DNA from: Sedimentitalea arenosa | GTDB lineage: Bacteria > Pseudomonadota > Alphaproteobacteria > Rhodobacterales > Rhodobacteraceae | DNA length: 49,657 nucleotides | Direction of reading: 5' to 3' | Assembly (NCBI RefSeq): GCF_016428585.1 | Contig: NZ_JAELVR010000015.1 | Location: 1-49,657, forward strand | Part shown: piece by piece, positions 7,023 through 15,618 of the stretch | Numbering within the stretch: the stretch's first letter is position 1 | Layout: each line of letters starts with the position of its first letter | Notes under the pieces: generated by a model | Database searches by the model: none | The model's input: only the letters and a program-made list of their open reading frames with translations | Told to the model about the DNA's origin: nothing | Translations under genes and position numbers: made by a program

Positions 7023-8774
7023 ATGACAGCGTCGCGCCTGAAACGCCGGTGGATCGTCCTGGGCTTCATCCTCGCGGTGGCGGCCCTGGCGGGTGGCGTT
7101 TGGCGTTATGGTTATCTGCAGGCGTTGGAGCAGTTGGCGCGCCGCGCCGAAGCGGACCTGGCGCTCGCCAGCGATCGGCTCGACACCCAGTTGAAGGTCT
7201 ACCAAGAACTTGCGGTGCTGGTGTCCGACCACCCGATGATCGAGGCGGCGACCACCTCCGCCGACATGGCCGACCTGAGCGCAGTGCTTCTTGAAATCGC
7301 CGACAAGACCTCGGCGCTGGATGTCGCCTTCGCCAATGCACGGGGCGAGGTGCTTGCGTCGGCGAACGGGCTGACCCCGGCAAACCTGTCCGATGCGCCT
7401 TATTTCCGGCGGGCCATGCAGGGTGCACTCGGCAGCGATCACGGTATCCGAACTCCGCTCAGCCGCCGCGCCTATTTCTACGCGGCGCCGGTCTTTGCTC
7501 GGTCGGGCCGGGTCGACGGGGCGGTGATTGTCGTGGCGGATGTGGAGGGCATCGAGCAGTCCTGGCCGGGCAGTACTCCGGCGGTCTTTTTCACCGATGT
7601 GAATGACGAGGTGTTCTTCACGAACCGCTCCGAGCTGCTGTTCTGGAAACGTCCGGCTGCGGGACAGGGCCTGGTTCCACCGGCCGGTGCGGCTCGGCCC
7701 TTCTCGGCCGACATGGTCGGATCGCACGAGATCTGGTCACTGGATTGGGGCCCTTACCTGCCGCGCCATGCATTGCATCTGAAACGGGATCTCCCTGTGA
7801 TCGGCCTGACCGGAGAGATCCTTGTCGACGCGGCTCCGGCGCTGCGGCTTGCCGGTTTGCAGGCAGGCGCGTTGACTGCGATCTGCCTGGCGTTCGGAGC
7901 CTTGCTGTTTCTCGCGACCGAGCGCCGCCGCGCCCTCGCCACCGCCAATGCCGTGCTGGAAAGCCGCGTGGCTGAACGCACCCGCGCCCTGTCGGCCACG
8001 AACACCCGCTTGCTACGTGAGGTGGCCGAGCGGCAGGAGGCCGAAGCCGCCCTGAAACAGGCCCAAGCGGACCTGGTGCAGGCCGGCAAGCTGAGCGCGC
8101 TGGGTCAGATGAGCGCGGGCATCAGCCACGAACTGAACCAGCCTCTGATGGCCATTCGGTCGTTTGCGGAAAACGGTACGCAATATCTCGACCGTGGGCG
8201 CGCGGACAAGGCGGCCGAGAACCTCGCGCGGATCTCGGACCTTGCTCGGCGTATGGGCCGCATCATCCGCAATCTGCGCGCCTTCGCCCGGCAGGAGAGC
8301 GAGGCCGCGGCCCGCGTTGATCTCATCGGCGTGCTGACAAGTGCCATCGAGCTGACCGAAACGCGCTTGCAACGCGACGGTGTCCGGTTGCATTTCACGC
8401 CCCCCGCCCACCCGGTCTGGGTGCGCGGGGGCGAGGTCCGCCTGGGGCAGGTCTTCGTCAACCTGATCACCAATGCGGCGGATGCGATGGACGGCGCTGA
8501 GCACCGCGATATCCAGATCGAGCTGTCCACCGAAGTCCCGGTCACCGTCACGGTGCGCGACACGGGTCCGGGACTCGATCTGCCCGACAAGGTCTTTGAC
8601 CCGTTCTATACGACCAAGGCTGTCGGAGCGTCCGAAGGCATGGGGCTTGGCCTGTCGATTTCCTATGGCATCGTGCAGAGTTTCGGCGGGGTCATCCGCG
8701 GAGAGAACGCCCCCGATGGCGGAGCCGTCTTCACGGTTCAACTTGAGGCCTGGCAGGAGGAACGTGCCGCATGA
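7023..8774 (+). CDS. dctB: DctB-like sensor histidine kinase
   Basis: A 583-residue membrane kinase with a first transmembrane segment at about residues 10-30, a periplasmic Cache/PAS-type sensing region, a second segment at about 278-302, a coiled-coil linker, and a kinase core. The H-box ISHELNQPL has the phosphorylated His at 369; NLITNAADAMD is the N-box, DTGPGL and GMGLGLSIS the ATP lid region. The extended region and the position beside dctD and dctPQM point to C4-dicarboxylate sensing. The ATG at 7023 was chosen over one 15 codons upstream because hydrophobic and basic residues follow directly. It overlaps the next gene by four bases. Confidence 0.88.
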   Translation: MTASRLKRRWIVLGFILAVAALAGGVWRYGYLQALEQLARRAEADLALASDRLDTQLKVYQELAVLVSDHPMIEAATTSADMADLSAVLLEIADKTSALDVAFANARGEVLASANGLTPANLSDAPYFRRAMQGALGSDHGIRTPLSRRAYFYAAPVFARSGRVDGAVIVVADVEGIEQSWPGSTPAVFFTDVNDEVFFTNRSELLFWKRPAAGQGLVPPAGAARPFSADMVGSHEIWSLDWGPYLPRHALHLKRDLPVIGLTGEILVDAAPALRLAGLQAGALTAICLAFGALLFLATERRRALATANAVLESRVAERTRALSATNTRLLREVAERQEAEAALKQAQADLVQAGKLSALGQMSAGISHELNQPLMAIRSFAENGTQYLDRGRADKAAENLARISDLARRMGRIIRNLRAFARQESEAAARVDLIGVLTSAIELTETRLQRDGVRLHFTPPAHPVWVRGGEVRLGQVFVNLITNAADAMDGAEHRDIQIELSTEVPVTVTVRDTGPGLDLPDKVFDPFYTTKAVGASEGMGLGLSISYGIVQSFGGVIRGENAPDGGAVFTVQLEAWQEERAA

Positions 8775-9991
8775 CTGGCCTTAAGCGGGTGCTCTTGGTC
8801 GAGGATGACGTGGCGGTGCGAGAGGCGCTGGCGCAGACGCTAGAATTGGCCGACCTCTCGGTCATCACGACCGGTTCGTTCGTTGCAGCCAAGGATCACA
8901 TCACCCGGGACTTCGAGGGGGTGATCCTGTCCGACATCCGAATGCCGGGGCGCGACGGCTTTCACCTCCTGCGTCATGCGCGCGATGTGGACGAGAACCT
9001 GCCGGTTGTTCTGCTGACCGGGGAAGGTGACATCCCAATGGCGGTGGCCGCGATGGAGCAGGGGGCGTTCGATTTTCTCGAGAAACCCTGCGCGCCCGCC
9101 GACCTTGTCGCGGTGCTGCAGCGCGCCCTCTCGGCGAGGCAGTCGGTGCTTCAGACGCGAACGGAACGGCGGCAGGCCGAAGCCGGCGACCCGGCCGCCA
9201 GGATGATCTTTGGCGTCTCTGACCTCGCCGAGTCATTGCGGGAACGCGTTCGGCGCTTTGCGCAGACGGAAACCGCGGTGCTGGTGTCCGGCCCGCCGGG
9301 CAGCGGCGTGTCCAAGGTGGCCGAGGTCATCCATTTGTGTTCGCCCCGCGCCCGCAACGCATTCGTGAAACGCGCAGCCGACGGGTTGCAGCGGGATGCG
9401 CTTGCCGAGGCACTCGCGGCGGCGAAAAAGGGGTCTCTGTTTCTCGACGAGATCTCTCATCTTCCGGCGGACACGCAGCTGGCACTGATCGAGGTGCTCG
9501 ACGCACGGCCTGAAACACGCGTGATGGCGGGAAGCACCGTGTTGCTGAACCCGGAGGGCATAAACAGCGAGCTGTTCTATCGGCTGCAGACAACGTCGTT
9601 GCGCATTCCGGCGGTCTCCGAGCGGCCGGAGGATATCCCGATCCTGTTTCGCCGCTATGTCGACCAGGCCAGCGAACAGGCGGGGCTGACGCCGCCCGAC
9701 ATCACGCCGGACCATATCGCCGGCCTGATGGCACAGGAATGGCCCGGCAATGCACGCGCCTTGATGAGCGCGGCAATGCGCTTCGTGCTGGGCGTGCCCG
9801 AGGATTTGGGTGGAGCAACCGACTTGGGCCTTGCCGAACAGATGGCCCGCGTCGAGCGCTCGCTGCTTGTCGCCGCACTGGCCAGGCATGGGGGACGGGC
9901 GAGCGAGGCTGCGCGGGCGTTGAAACTGCCGCGCAAGACTTTCTATGACAAACTGACCAAACACGGGATTCGCCCGGATGAATTCCGCTAG
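8771..9991 (+). CDS. dctD: DctD-like response regulator with degenerate AAA+ domain
   Basis: A 406-residue NtrC-family regulator: receiver domain with D55 as phospho-acceptor and K105, AAA+ domain at about 145-350, and a Fis-type helix-turn-helix at the C-terminus (SEAARALKLPRKTFYDKL). Two hallmarks are lost. The Walker A loop reads GPPGSGVSK (174-182), with no Lys in the expected place, and there is no GAFTGA loop between Walker A and Walker B (LFLDE, 223-227). A protein without GAFTGA cannot contact sigma-54, so it probably acts at sigma-70-type promoters, as known for Rhodobacter NtrC. It is coupled to dctB by an ATGA overlap. Confidence 0.85.
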   Translation: MTGLKRVLLVEDDVAVREALAQTLELADLSVITTGSFVAAKDHITRDFEGVILSDIRMPGRDGFHLLRHARDVDENLPVVLLTGEGDIPMAVAAMEQGAFDFLEKPCAPADLVAVLQRALSARQSVLQTRTERRQAEAGDPAARMIFGVSDLAESLRERVRRFAQTETAVLVSGPPGSGVSKVAEVIHLCSPRARNAFVKRAADGLQRDALAEALAAAKKGSLFLDEISHLPADTQLALIEVLDARPETRVMAGSTVLLNPEGINSELFYRLQTTSLRIPAVSERPEDIPILFRRYVDQASEQAGLTPPDITPDHIAGLMAQEWPGNARALMSAAMRFVLGVPEDLGGATDLGLAEQMARVERSLLVAALARHGGRASEAARALKLPRKTFYDKLTKHGIRPDEFR

Positions 9992-9997
9992 GTGATC

Positions 9998-10015
9998 TGT
10001 GCGGATTTCCGCACA
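9998..10015. promoter_or_regulatory. Palindromic operator 1 upstream of dctP
   Basis: TGTGCGGA-TT-TCCGCACA is a perfect 8-base inverted repeat with a 2-base centre. It resembles the GC-rich palindromes bound by DctD upstream of dicarboxylate transport genes in rhizobia. A second copy lies 32 bases away, three helical turns, on the same DNA face. It begins 7 bases after the dctD stop. Confidence 0.7.
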
Positions 10016-10029
10016 ATACGTCCAAGGCT

Positions 10030-10047
10030 CGTGCGAAAACTCGCACA
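10030..10047. promoter_or_regulatory. Palindromic operator 2 upstream of dctP
   Basis: CGTGCGAAAACTCGCACA has GTGCGA paired with TCGCAC around four bases, the same outer layout as operator 1. The centre is 32 bases from that of operator 1. Two such sites spaced by whole turns suit cooperative binding of the phosphorylated DctD-like dimer. Confidence 0.65.
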
Positions 10048-10082
10048 GATGCCAAGGGTTAGGTATCGTATCGCTTAAGCTT

Positions 10083-10110
10083 TTGATTTCAACTTTCTGG
10101 TATTTATAGA
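10083..10110 (+). promoter_or_regulatory. Candidate sigma-70-type promoter for dctPQM
   Basis: TTGATT (10083-10088) and TATAGA (10105-10110) match 4 of 6 bases each of the -35 and -10 consensus, 16 bases apart, in an AT-rich stretch. I see no TGGCAC-N5-TTGC sigma-54 signature in the 260-base gap. This agrees with the missing GAFTGA loop in the neighbouring regulator. Confidence 0.35.
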
Positions 10111-10251
10111 TTATTCTTTCTGTTGCCTTGCGCCATCACAAAGAGTTGAGAACTCGATCCGGTTCGGCTTCACTCCGGCCAACGCGCTCGACAGGGCGCG
10201 GACTTCGGGGCGCGACCTCGTCAATCATGACCAAATCGGGAGGAGAGACCG

Positions 10252-11253
10252 ATGAAACTGATCACCGCAGCCGCCACTTCCATGGCTCTGGCTCTAAGCG
10301 CAACCGCTGGCTTCGCGGCCTGTGACGATGGAGAGATCGTCGTCAAATTCGCGCATGTGACCAACACCGACAAGCACCCCAAGGGCATCGCCGCATCGCT
10401 GTTGCAGCAGCGCGTCAACGACGAGATGAACGGCGTGATGTGCATGGAGGTGTTCCCCAACTCGACGCTCTACAACGACGATCAGGTGCTCGAGGCGATG
10501 CTGCAGGGCGACGTGCAGATGGCGGCGCCCTCGCTGTCGAAGTTCGAACAGTTCACCAAGGTGTTCCGCATCTTCGACCTGCCGTTCATGTTCAAGGACA
10601 TCGCGGCGGTGGATGCGTTCCAAAACTCCGAAACCGGGCAGGCGATGAAGGAGTCGATGACCCGCCGCGGCCTGCTGGGTCTGGCCTTCTGGCACAACGG
10701 CATGAAACAGATGTCGGCCAACAAGCCGCTGCTGCTGCCGTCGGATGCCAATGGCCTCAAGTTCCGGGTGCAGAACTCGGATGTTCTCAAGGCGCAGATG
10801 GCCGCACTTGGCGGTTCGCCCCAGCCTATGGCGTTCTCGGAAGTCTATGGCGCGCTGCAGACAGGTGTCGTGGACGGTCAGGAGAACACATGGTCCAACA
10901 TCTACGGACAGAAGTTCTTTGAAGTGCAGGATGGCATCACCGAGACCAACCACGGCATCATCGACTACATGGTCGTGACCTCGACCGACTGGTGGGACAG
11001 CCTGGACGGCGCGGTACGCGACCAGTTGGCAACCATCGTCACCGAAGTCACCGAAGCCCGCAACGCCGAGAGCTTCAAGGTGAACGAAGAAGCCAAGGCG
11101 GCGATCATCGCGGCAGGCGGCGAAGTGCGCCAACTGACGGCCGAGCAACGCGCCGCATGGGTCGAAGCCATGAAGCCGGTCTGGGCCGAGTTCGAAGGAG
11201 ACGTGGGAGCGGACAACATCGCCGTCGCCCAGTCCTTCAACGCCACCAACTGA
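10252..11253 (+). CDS. dctP: TRAP transporter solute-binding protein, C4-dicarboxylate type
   Basis: A 333-residue periplasmic binding protein with a signal peptide (about residues 1-22, basic MK then a hydrophobic core ending GFA-A). The mature part has the DctP pattern: VKFAHVTNTDKHPKG, LGGSPQPMAFSEVYGALQTG with the family's substrate-carboxylate Arg region just before it (LKFRVQNS), and DGQENTWSNI. Family proteins of this length bind malate, succinate or fumarate and deliver them to DctQM. A strong GGGAGGAGAG site precedes the ATG. Regulation by the upstream dctBD pair through the two palindromes is likely. Confidence 0.9.
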   Translation: MKLITAAATSMALALSATAGFAACDDGEIVVKFAHVTNTDKHPKGIAASLLQQRVNDEMNGVMCMEVFPNSTLYNDDQVLEAMLQGDVQMAAPSLSKFEQFTKVFRIFDLPFMFKDIAAVDAFQNSETGQAMKESMTRRGLLGLAFWHNGMKQMSANKPLLLPSDANGLKFRVQNSDVLKAQMAALGGSPQPMAFSEVYGALQTGVVDGQENTWSNIYGQKFFEVQDGITETNHGIIDYMVVTSTDWWDSLDGAVRDQLATIVTEVTEARNAESFKVNEEAKAAIIAAGGEVRQLTAEQRAAWVEAMKPVWAEFEGDVGADNIAVAQSFNATN

Positions 11254-11332
11254 GCGCGGTACTCGCGCCGGGGCGGTCCCTTTCGGATCGCCCCATCCTT
11301 TCATCACATTTCCGGACTGGGGGCCGTTTGCC

Positions 11333-12013
11333 ATGTCGTCTCGATACGAGCCGGACAGCCTGCTTGGTCGTGTGGTCAACGAACTCGAGGAAACCGTGAT
11401 CGCGGTGATCCTCGGACTGATGACCCTGATCACCTTCATCAACGTCGTCTTGCGCTACGGTTTCAACACGGGACTGATCTGGGGCCTCGAAGCCACGTCG
11501 TTCCTGTTCGCCTGGCTGGTGCTTTTCGGGGTCAGCTACGCGGTCAAGGTCACCGCCCACCTGGGCGTGGACGCCGTTCTGAACCTTCTCTCGCCGCCAA
11601 CACGGAAAGTGCTGGCTCTGATCGCGGCGGGCGTTTGCGTGATCTACGCGATGCTCGTCATGAAAGGGGCCTGGGACTACTGGGCGCCGTTCGCCGGGCT
11701 TGATGCGACCACCGGGCGCTGGTTCCCGACCGGGTTCGCGGACTCGCGCGACCAGGCCTGGTACGAGGTGGTCGACATCCCGTTCCCGGAATGGCTGCGC
11801 TGGATCGAGCCGATCATGAACGAGGGCGAGCATTACGAGAAGTTGCCCCGGTTCATACCTTACGCGATTCTGCCGTTCGGCGTGGCCTTGCTGCTGTTCC
11901 GGCTGATCCAGGCCACGGTCCGGATCGCACGCGGTGACGCCACGGGCCTGATCGTCAGCCATGAAGCCGAAGAAGCGGTCGCCGACGTGCGCCACATGAA
12001 CGCGGGAGATTGA
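11333..12013 (+). CDS. dctQ: TRAP transporter small membrane subunit
   Basis: A 226-residue membrane protein with four predicted transmembrane segments at about 20-40, 46-66, 88-108 and 180-200. Many DctQ subunits have about 160-180 residues; the extra length here is a hydrophilic loop of about 70 residues between segments 3 and 4, as in the 227-residue Rhodobacter capsulatus DctQ. Together with DctM it forms the membrane unit that receives substrate from DctP and uses the sodium gradient. It is the middle gene of dctPQM, ending four bases before the dctM start. Confidence 0.88.
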   Translation: MSSRYEPDSLLGRVVNELEETVIAVILGLMTLITFINVVLRYGFNTGLIWGLEATSFLFAWLVLFGVSYAVKVTAHLGVDAVLNLLSPPTRKVLALIAAGVCVIYAMLVMKGAWDYWAPFAGLDATTGRWFPTGFADSRDQAWYEVVDIPFPEWLRWIEPIMNEGEHYEKLPRFIPYAILPFGVALLLFRLIQATVRIARGDATGLIVSHEAEEAVADVRHMNAGD

Positions 12014-12017
12014 TCGC

Positions 12018-13394
12018 ATGGAAGTTGCCGTTCTTTTCCTGATGGTCATTGGCCTGATGCTGATCGGGGTGCCGATCGCGATCAGTCTTGGCATGTCCTC
12101 GATCATCTTCCTGCTGGTCCTCAGCGACACGTCGCTCGCCTCGATCGCTCAGACGTTGTTCCAAGCGATGGCGGGGCATTACACTCTGCTGGCCATCCCG
12201 TTCTTCATTCTCGCGTCCTCGTTCATGTCGACGGGCGGGGTGGCGAAACGGATCATTCGGTTCGCCATTGCGATCGTGGGACATTTCCCGGGCGGCCTGG
12301 CCATTGCGGGCGTTTTCGCCTGTATGCTCTTTGCCGCGCTTTCGGGGTCATCTCCGGCCACCGTCGTCGCCATCGGATCAATCGTGATCGCCGGGATGCG
12401 GCAGGTCGGCTACTCCAAGGATTTTGCCGCCGGGGTGATCGCCAACGCCGGCACGCTCGGCATCCTGATCCCGCCCTCGATCGTGATGGTGGTCTATGCC
12501 AGCGCGACCGACGTGTCGGTTGGTCGGATGTTTTTGGCTGGCGTCATCCCCGGGATCATGGCCGGCACGATGCTGATGGTGACGATTTACCTGATCGCCC
12601 GTGTCAAGAACCTGCCCAAGGGCGATTGGCTGGGCTGGGGCGAGGTCTTCGCCTCCAGCCGTGACGCGGCCTGGGGTCTGTTCCTCATCGTCATCATCCT
12701 GGGCGGTATCTATGGCGGTATCTTCACCCCGACCGAAGCGGCGGCGGTGGCGGCGGTTTATGCGTTCCTGATCTCGAGTTTCGTCTATCGCGACATGGGC
12801 CCGCTCGCGACCAAGGAGGGCGAGCGCAACCTGACGCTTTTGGACAAGCCCATCGCGCTGATCACGGCCTTCTTTCACCGCGACACGCGCCACACGCTGT
12901 TCGAGGCCGGGAAACTGACGGTCACGCTGATGTTCATCATCGCCAACGCGCTGATCCTCAAGCACGTGCTGACCGACGAGCAGATTCCGCAGCAGATCGC
13001 CAGTTCCATGCTGGCCGCAGGGTTCGGCCCGGTGGTGTTCCTGATGATCGTCAACGTGATCCTGCTGATCGGCGGGCAATTCATGGAGCCCTCGGGTCTG
13101 ATCGTGATCGTCGCGCCTTTGGTCTTTCCGATCGCCATCGAGCTGGGGATCGATCCGATTCACCTCGGGATCATCATGGTGGTCAACATGGAGATCGGGA
13201 TGATCACGCCGCCCGTGGGGCTGAACCTCTTCGTGACGTCGGGTGTCGCGGGCATGCCGATGATGCGGGTCGTGCGCGCCGCACTGCCGTTCCTCGCTGT
13301 CCTGTTCGTGTTCCTGATTATCGTGACCTACGTGCCGATCATCAGCACCTTCCTGCCCAACACCTTCATGGGCCCGGAAATCATAGTCAGGTAG
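12018..13394 (+). CDS. dctM: TRAP transporter large membrane subunit
   Basis: A 458-residue polytopic protein of the ion transporter superfamily, with 12 or so hydrophobic segments and the DctM signatures: GVPIAISLGMSS near the N-terminus, FAALSGSSPATVVAIGS around residues 106-122 and GTLGILIPPSIVMVVYA after it, repeated in the second half as MEPSGLIVIVAPL and MITPPVGLNLFV. It is the transport subunit that works in an elevator-like way with DctQ as scaffold. A strong terminator follows the stop, so dctPQM is one transcription unit. Confidence 0.92.
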   Translation: MEVAVLFLMVIGLMLIGVPIAISLGMSSIIFLLVLSDTSLASIAQTLFQAMAGHYTLLAIPFFILASSFMSTGGVAKRIIRFAIAIVGHFPGGLAIAGVFACMLFAALSGSSPATVVAIGSIVIAGMRQVGYSKDFAAGVIANAGTLGILIPPSIVMVVYASATDVSVGRMFLAGVIPGIMAGTMLMVTIYLIARVKNLPKGDWLGWGEVFASSRDAAWGLFLIVIILGGIYGGIFTPTEAAAVAAVYAFLISSFVYRDMGPLATKEGERNLTLLDKPIALITAFFHRDTRHTLFEAGKLTVTLMFIIANALILKHVLTDEQIPQQIASSMLAAGFGPVVFLMIVNVILLIGGQFMEPSGLIVIVAPLVFPIAIELGIDPIHLGIIMVVNMEIGMITPPVGLNLFVTSGVAGMPMMRVVRAALPFLAVLFVFLIIVTYVPIISTFLPNTFMGPEIIVR

Positions 13395-13431
13395 CGCGCT
13401 ACCGCGTATTCCAGACATTGAAATCAGGCAG

Positions 13432-13465
13432 GCGCCGCTCCGTTCCCGGGGCGGCGCTTGTTTTA
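13432..13465 (+). terminator. Rho-independent terminator after dctPQM
   Basis: GCGCCGCTCC (13432-13441) pairs with GGGGCGGCGC (13448-13457), one T-G wobble, 6-base loop, followed by TTGTTTT. The T run overlaps the stop codon of the convergent tpiA gene, so the stem can stop transcription from both sides. Confidence 0.85.
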
Positions 13466-14215
13466 GCGGGCCGCTTCCAGGGCCGCGATGATCGGGGAGA
13501 AGTCGTCTGCTGCAAGGCTCGCACCGCCGACCAGCGCGCCGTCGACGTTGGGGATCGCGAAGATCTCGGCCGCGTTGGCACCCTTGACCGACCCGCCATA
13601 GAGCAGGCGCATCGCCTCGGCGGTTTCCTGTCCGAACCGCTCGCGCAGGCGGTTGCGCATGAAGGCATGGACCTCGGCGATTTGTGCTGCATCGGGAACG
13701 CGCCCGGTGCCTATGGCCCAGATCGGCTCGTATGCCAACATTGTGGCGCTCCCGTCGAGCGTGTCGGGGAGCGAGCTGGCCATCTGTCCTCCGATCACGT
13801 CGAGCGTGGTCCCGGCCTCGCGCTCGGCCAGGGTCTCCCCCACGCAGATGATCGTGGCGAGGCCAGATGTGAGAGCGGCTTCGGCCTTGGCGCGCACGAT
13901 GCCGTCGGTTTCGCGATGGTCGTGTCGGCGTTCGGAATGGCCGACGATCACGGCGCCGGCCCCCGCATCCCGCAGCATCGGGGCGGCGATGTCACCGGTA
14001 TGGGCGCCGCTCTCGGCGGCGTGGCAGTCCTGACCGCCGATCCGGATCGAACTGCCCTCCACCGCGCGCGCGGCGCGTTCGATCAGGGTCGCCGGGGGAC
14101 AGATCAGGATGTCGACGCTCGGATCGGAATGGCGCTGGGCCAAGTGTGTGAGCATGGCGATATCCGCTCCAGTCCCGTTCATTTTCCAGTTTCCAGCCGC
14201 GATTTTCCTGCGCAT
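13463..14215 (-). CDS. tpiA: Triose-phosphate isomerase
   Basis: Interconverts dihydroxyacetone phosphate and glyceraldehyde 3-phosphate. The 250-residue protein has the N-terminal GNWKMN with the catalytic Lys, IVGHSERR with the catalytic His, AYEPIWAIGTG with the catalytic Glu and flexible loop 6, and LYGGSVKGAN for phosphate binding. Two consecutive ATG codons are present (14218 and 14215); the second has a better distance (6 bases) to AGGAG. It is a monocistronic housekeeping gene, divergent from the 2OG oxygenase gene. Confidence 0.95.
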   Translation of the reverse strand: MRRKIAAGNWKMNGTGADIAMLTHLAQRHSDPSVDILICPPATLIERAARAVEGSSIRIGGQDCHAAESGAHTGDIAAPMLRDAGAGAVIVGHSERRHDHRETDGIVRAKAEAALTSGLATIICVGETLAEREAGTTLDVIGGQMASSLPDTLDGSATMLAYEPIWAIGTGRVPDAAQIAEVHAFMRNRLRERFGQETAEAMRLLYGGSVKGANAAEIFAIPNVDGALVGGASLAADDFSPIIAALEAAR

Positions 14216-14297
14216 CATCTGCTCCTGTGCCCCGAACTGCGCTTGTGGTAGCATCCACAGAGGGGGCCGACAATCGACGGCATGGGGAGCGCGTGCC

Positions 14298-15215
14298 ATG
14301 AGGATACCCCAACTTGACCATGCAAGGCTGCTGGAGCGCATGCCGGACGAAATGACGCGCTTGGCGCGAGCGGTGCACGACATCGGCTTCCTGACCGTCA
14401 CCGGTACGCCCTTGACGCCGGAGCGCGTGGAGCGCGTTCTGGACATGTACCGGGCTTTCTTCGTTCTTTCAGCCGAGCAGAAACGGGCGGTCGATATGGC
14501 GGTGACAGGGGCAAACCGGGGATGGGGGGCGCCGGGCTCCGAGCAGGTCGATTCGACGGCGAACCCGGATTTCAAGGAAGTCTTCGATTGCGGTTTCGAA
14601 TTGCCAGTTGGCCATCCTCTCGCGCGGCACGGCCTGGGAGTCTACGCGCCAAACCTGTGGCCCGAGTCACCCGTTGGGTTTCGCGACGAGATCAAGGGCT
14701 ACTACATCGATGCGATAGACGTGGGGCGGCAGATTCTAGCCGCGATATCAGAGGCTTTGGGCGCAAGCGCCGGGAGTTTCGCCGAGGCTTTCGTCCCACC
14801 AATGGCGCTGTTGCGGGGAAACTACTATCCGCAGAGGCCGGACTGGGCGGGCGAGCGCGACTTTGGCATCGCCGCGCATACGGATTATGGCTGTCTGACC
14901 TTGTTGGCAATGGATGGGGCACCGGGACTCGAGGTGCGTATGCCAGACGGATCATGGCAAGCGATTACGGCTCCGCCGGGAACTTTTGTCATCAATTTCG
15001 GAGAGATGCTCGAGATGTGGACCGGCGGGCGGGTCAAGGCGACGCTGCACAGGGTTGTCGGTGGACCGCAGGAGAGAATTTCCGTTCCGCTGTTCCTGAA
15101 CCCGTCCTATCATACGAACGTGGCGCCTGCCGGGTCGGATCAGGTGATCTTCGCTGGGGATCACTTGTCGCGCCGGTTCAACGAGACCTATCTGCATTTG
15201 AAGCCAGCGGGCTAA
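14298..15215 (+). CDS. Isopenicillin-N-synthase-family 2-oxoglutarate/Fe(II) oxygenase
   Basis: A 305-residue member of the plant-type 2OG-Fe(II) dioxygenase family. The iron triad is visible as HTDYG (H-x-D) and the later His in ATLHRVV, and the 2-oxoglutarate carboxylate is held by the R-x-S of ERISVPLF. The N-terminal DIOX_N region (LARAVHDIGFLTVTGTPL) is also normal. Family members hydroxylate or cyclise many small molecules; the substrate cannot be read from the sequence. GGGGAG precedes the ATG. The gene converges on sufA with one base between the stops, and it shares the upstream gap with tpiA. Confidence 0.82.
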   Translation: MRIPQLDHARLLERMPDEMTRLARAVHDIGFLTVTGTPLTPERVERVLDMYRAFFVLSAEQKRAVDMAVTGANRGWGAPGSEQVDSTANPDFKEVFDCGFELPVGHPLARHGLGVYAPNLWPESPVGFRDEIKGYYIDAIDVGRQILAAISEALGASAGSFAEAFVPPMALLRGNYYPQRPDWAGERDFGIAAHTDYGCLTLLAMDGAPGLEVRMPDGSWQAITAPPGTFVINFGEMLEMWTGGRVKATLHRVVGGPQERISVPLFLNPSYHTNVAPAGSDQVIFAGDHLSRRFNETYLHLKPAG

Positions 15216-15216
15216 A

Positions 15217-15582
15217 TCAGCCCGACTTGGCCGGCATTTCGTTGAACTTGATGGATTCTCCGCAGCCACAGGCCTCGGAGACGTTCGGGTTGTTGAACTT
15301 GAAACCGGATTCCAAAAGGCTGGTTTCGTAATCGATCTCGGTCCCGAACAGAAACATCTGCGCCATCGGGGCGATCATCACTCGCGCGCCGTCCTGTTCG
15401 ACGACCTCGTCATTGGGGTCAGGGGTTTGGACGTATTCCATAGTATATTCCATGCCCGCGCAGCCGCCCTTCTTGACGCCGATGCGTAGGCCGGAGTGGC
15501 CCTTGTCGGCCATCAACCGGGTTATCCGGGCTGCGGCCCTCGGGGTCAGGGTGACGGCTTGCTTGCCGGGTATTCCGAACAT
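15217..15582 (-). CDS. sufA: A-type iron-sulfur cluster carrier (SufA/HesB family)
   Basis: A 121-residue Fe-S carrier that accepts clusters from the SUF scaffold and hands them to target enzymes. The three conserved cysteines are in KKGGCAGMEY and in EACGCGES near the C-terminus. AGGAG lies 9 bases before the ATG. It follows the SufT-like gene on the same strand with a 36-base gap, so the two form the tail of a SUF-type maturation unit. The other suf genes are not in the window. Confidence 0.9.
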   Translation of the reverse strand: MFGIPGKQAVTLTPRAAARITRLMADKGHSGLRIGVKKGGCAGMEYTMEYVQTPDPNDEVVEQDGARVMIAPMAQMFLFGTEIDYETSLLESGFKFNNPNVSEACGCGESIKFNEMPAKSG

Positions 15583-15618
15583 CTTTCCGTGTCTCCTGAA
15601 TGCTCTACGATCTGGTCT

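Noticed and set aside
10048-10251. Sigma-54 promoter for dctPQM
   Set aside because: No TGGCAC-N5-TTGC-like sequence was found; the best match has neither the GG nor the GC doublet at the required spacing.
12378-13418. 346-codon minus-strand open frame across dctM
   Set aside because: A His/Asp-rich shadow of a membrane protein gene; dctM has all family blocks.
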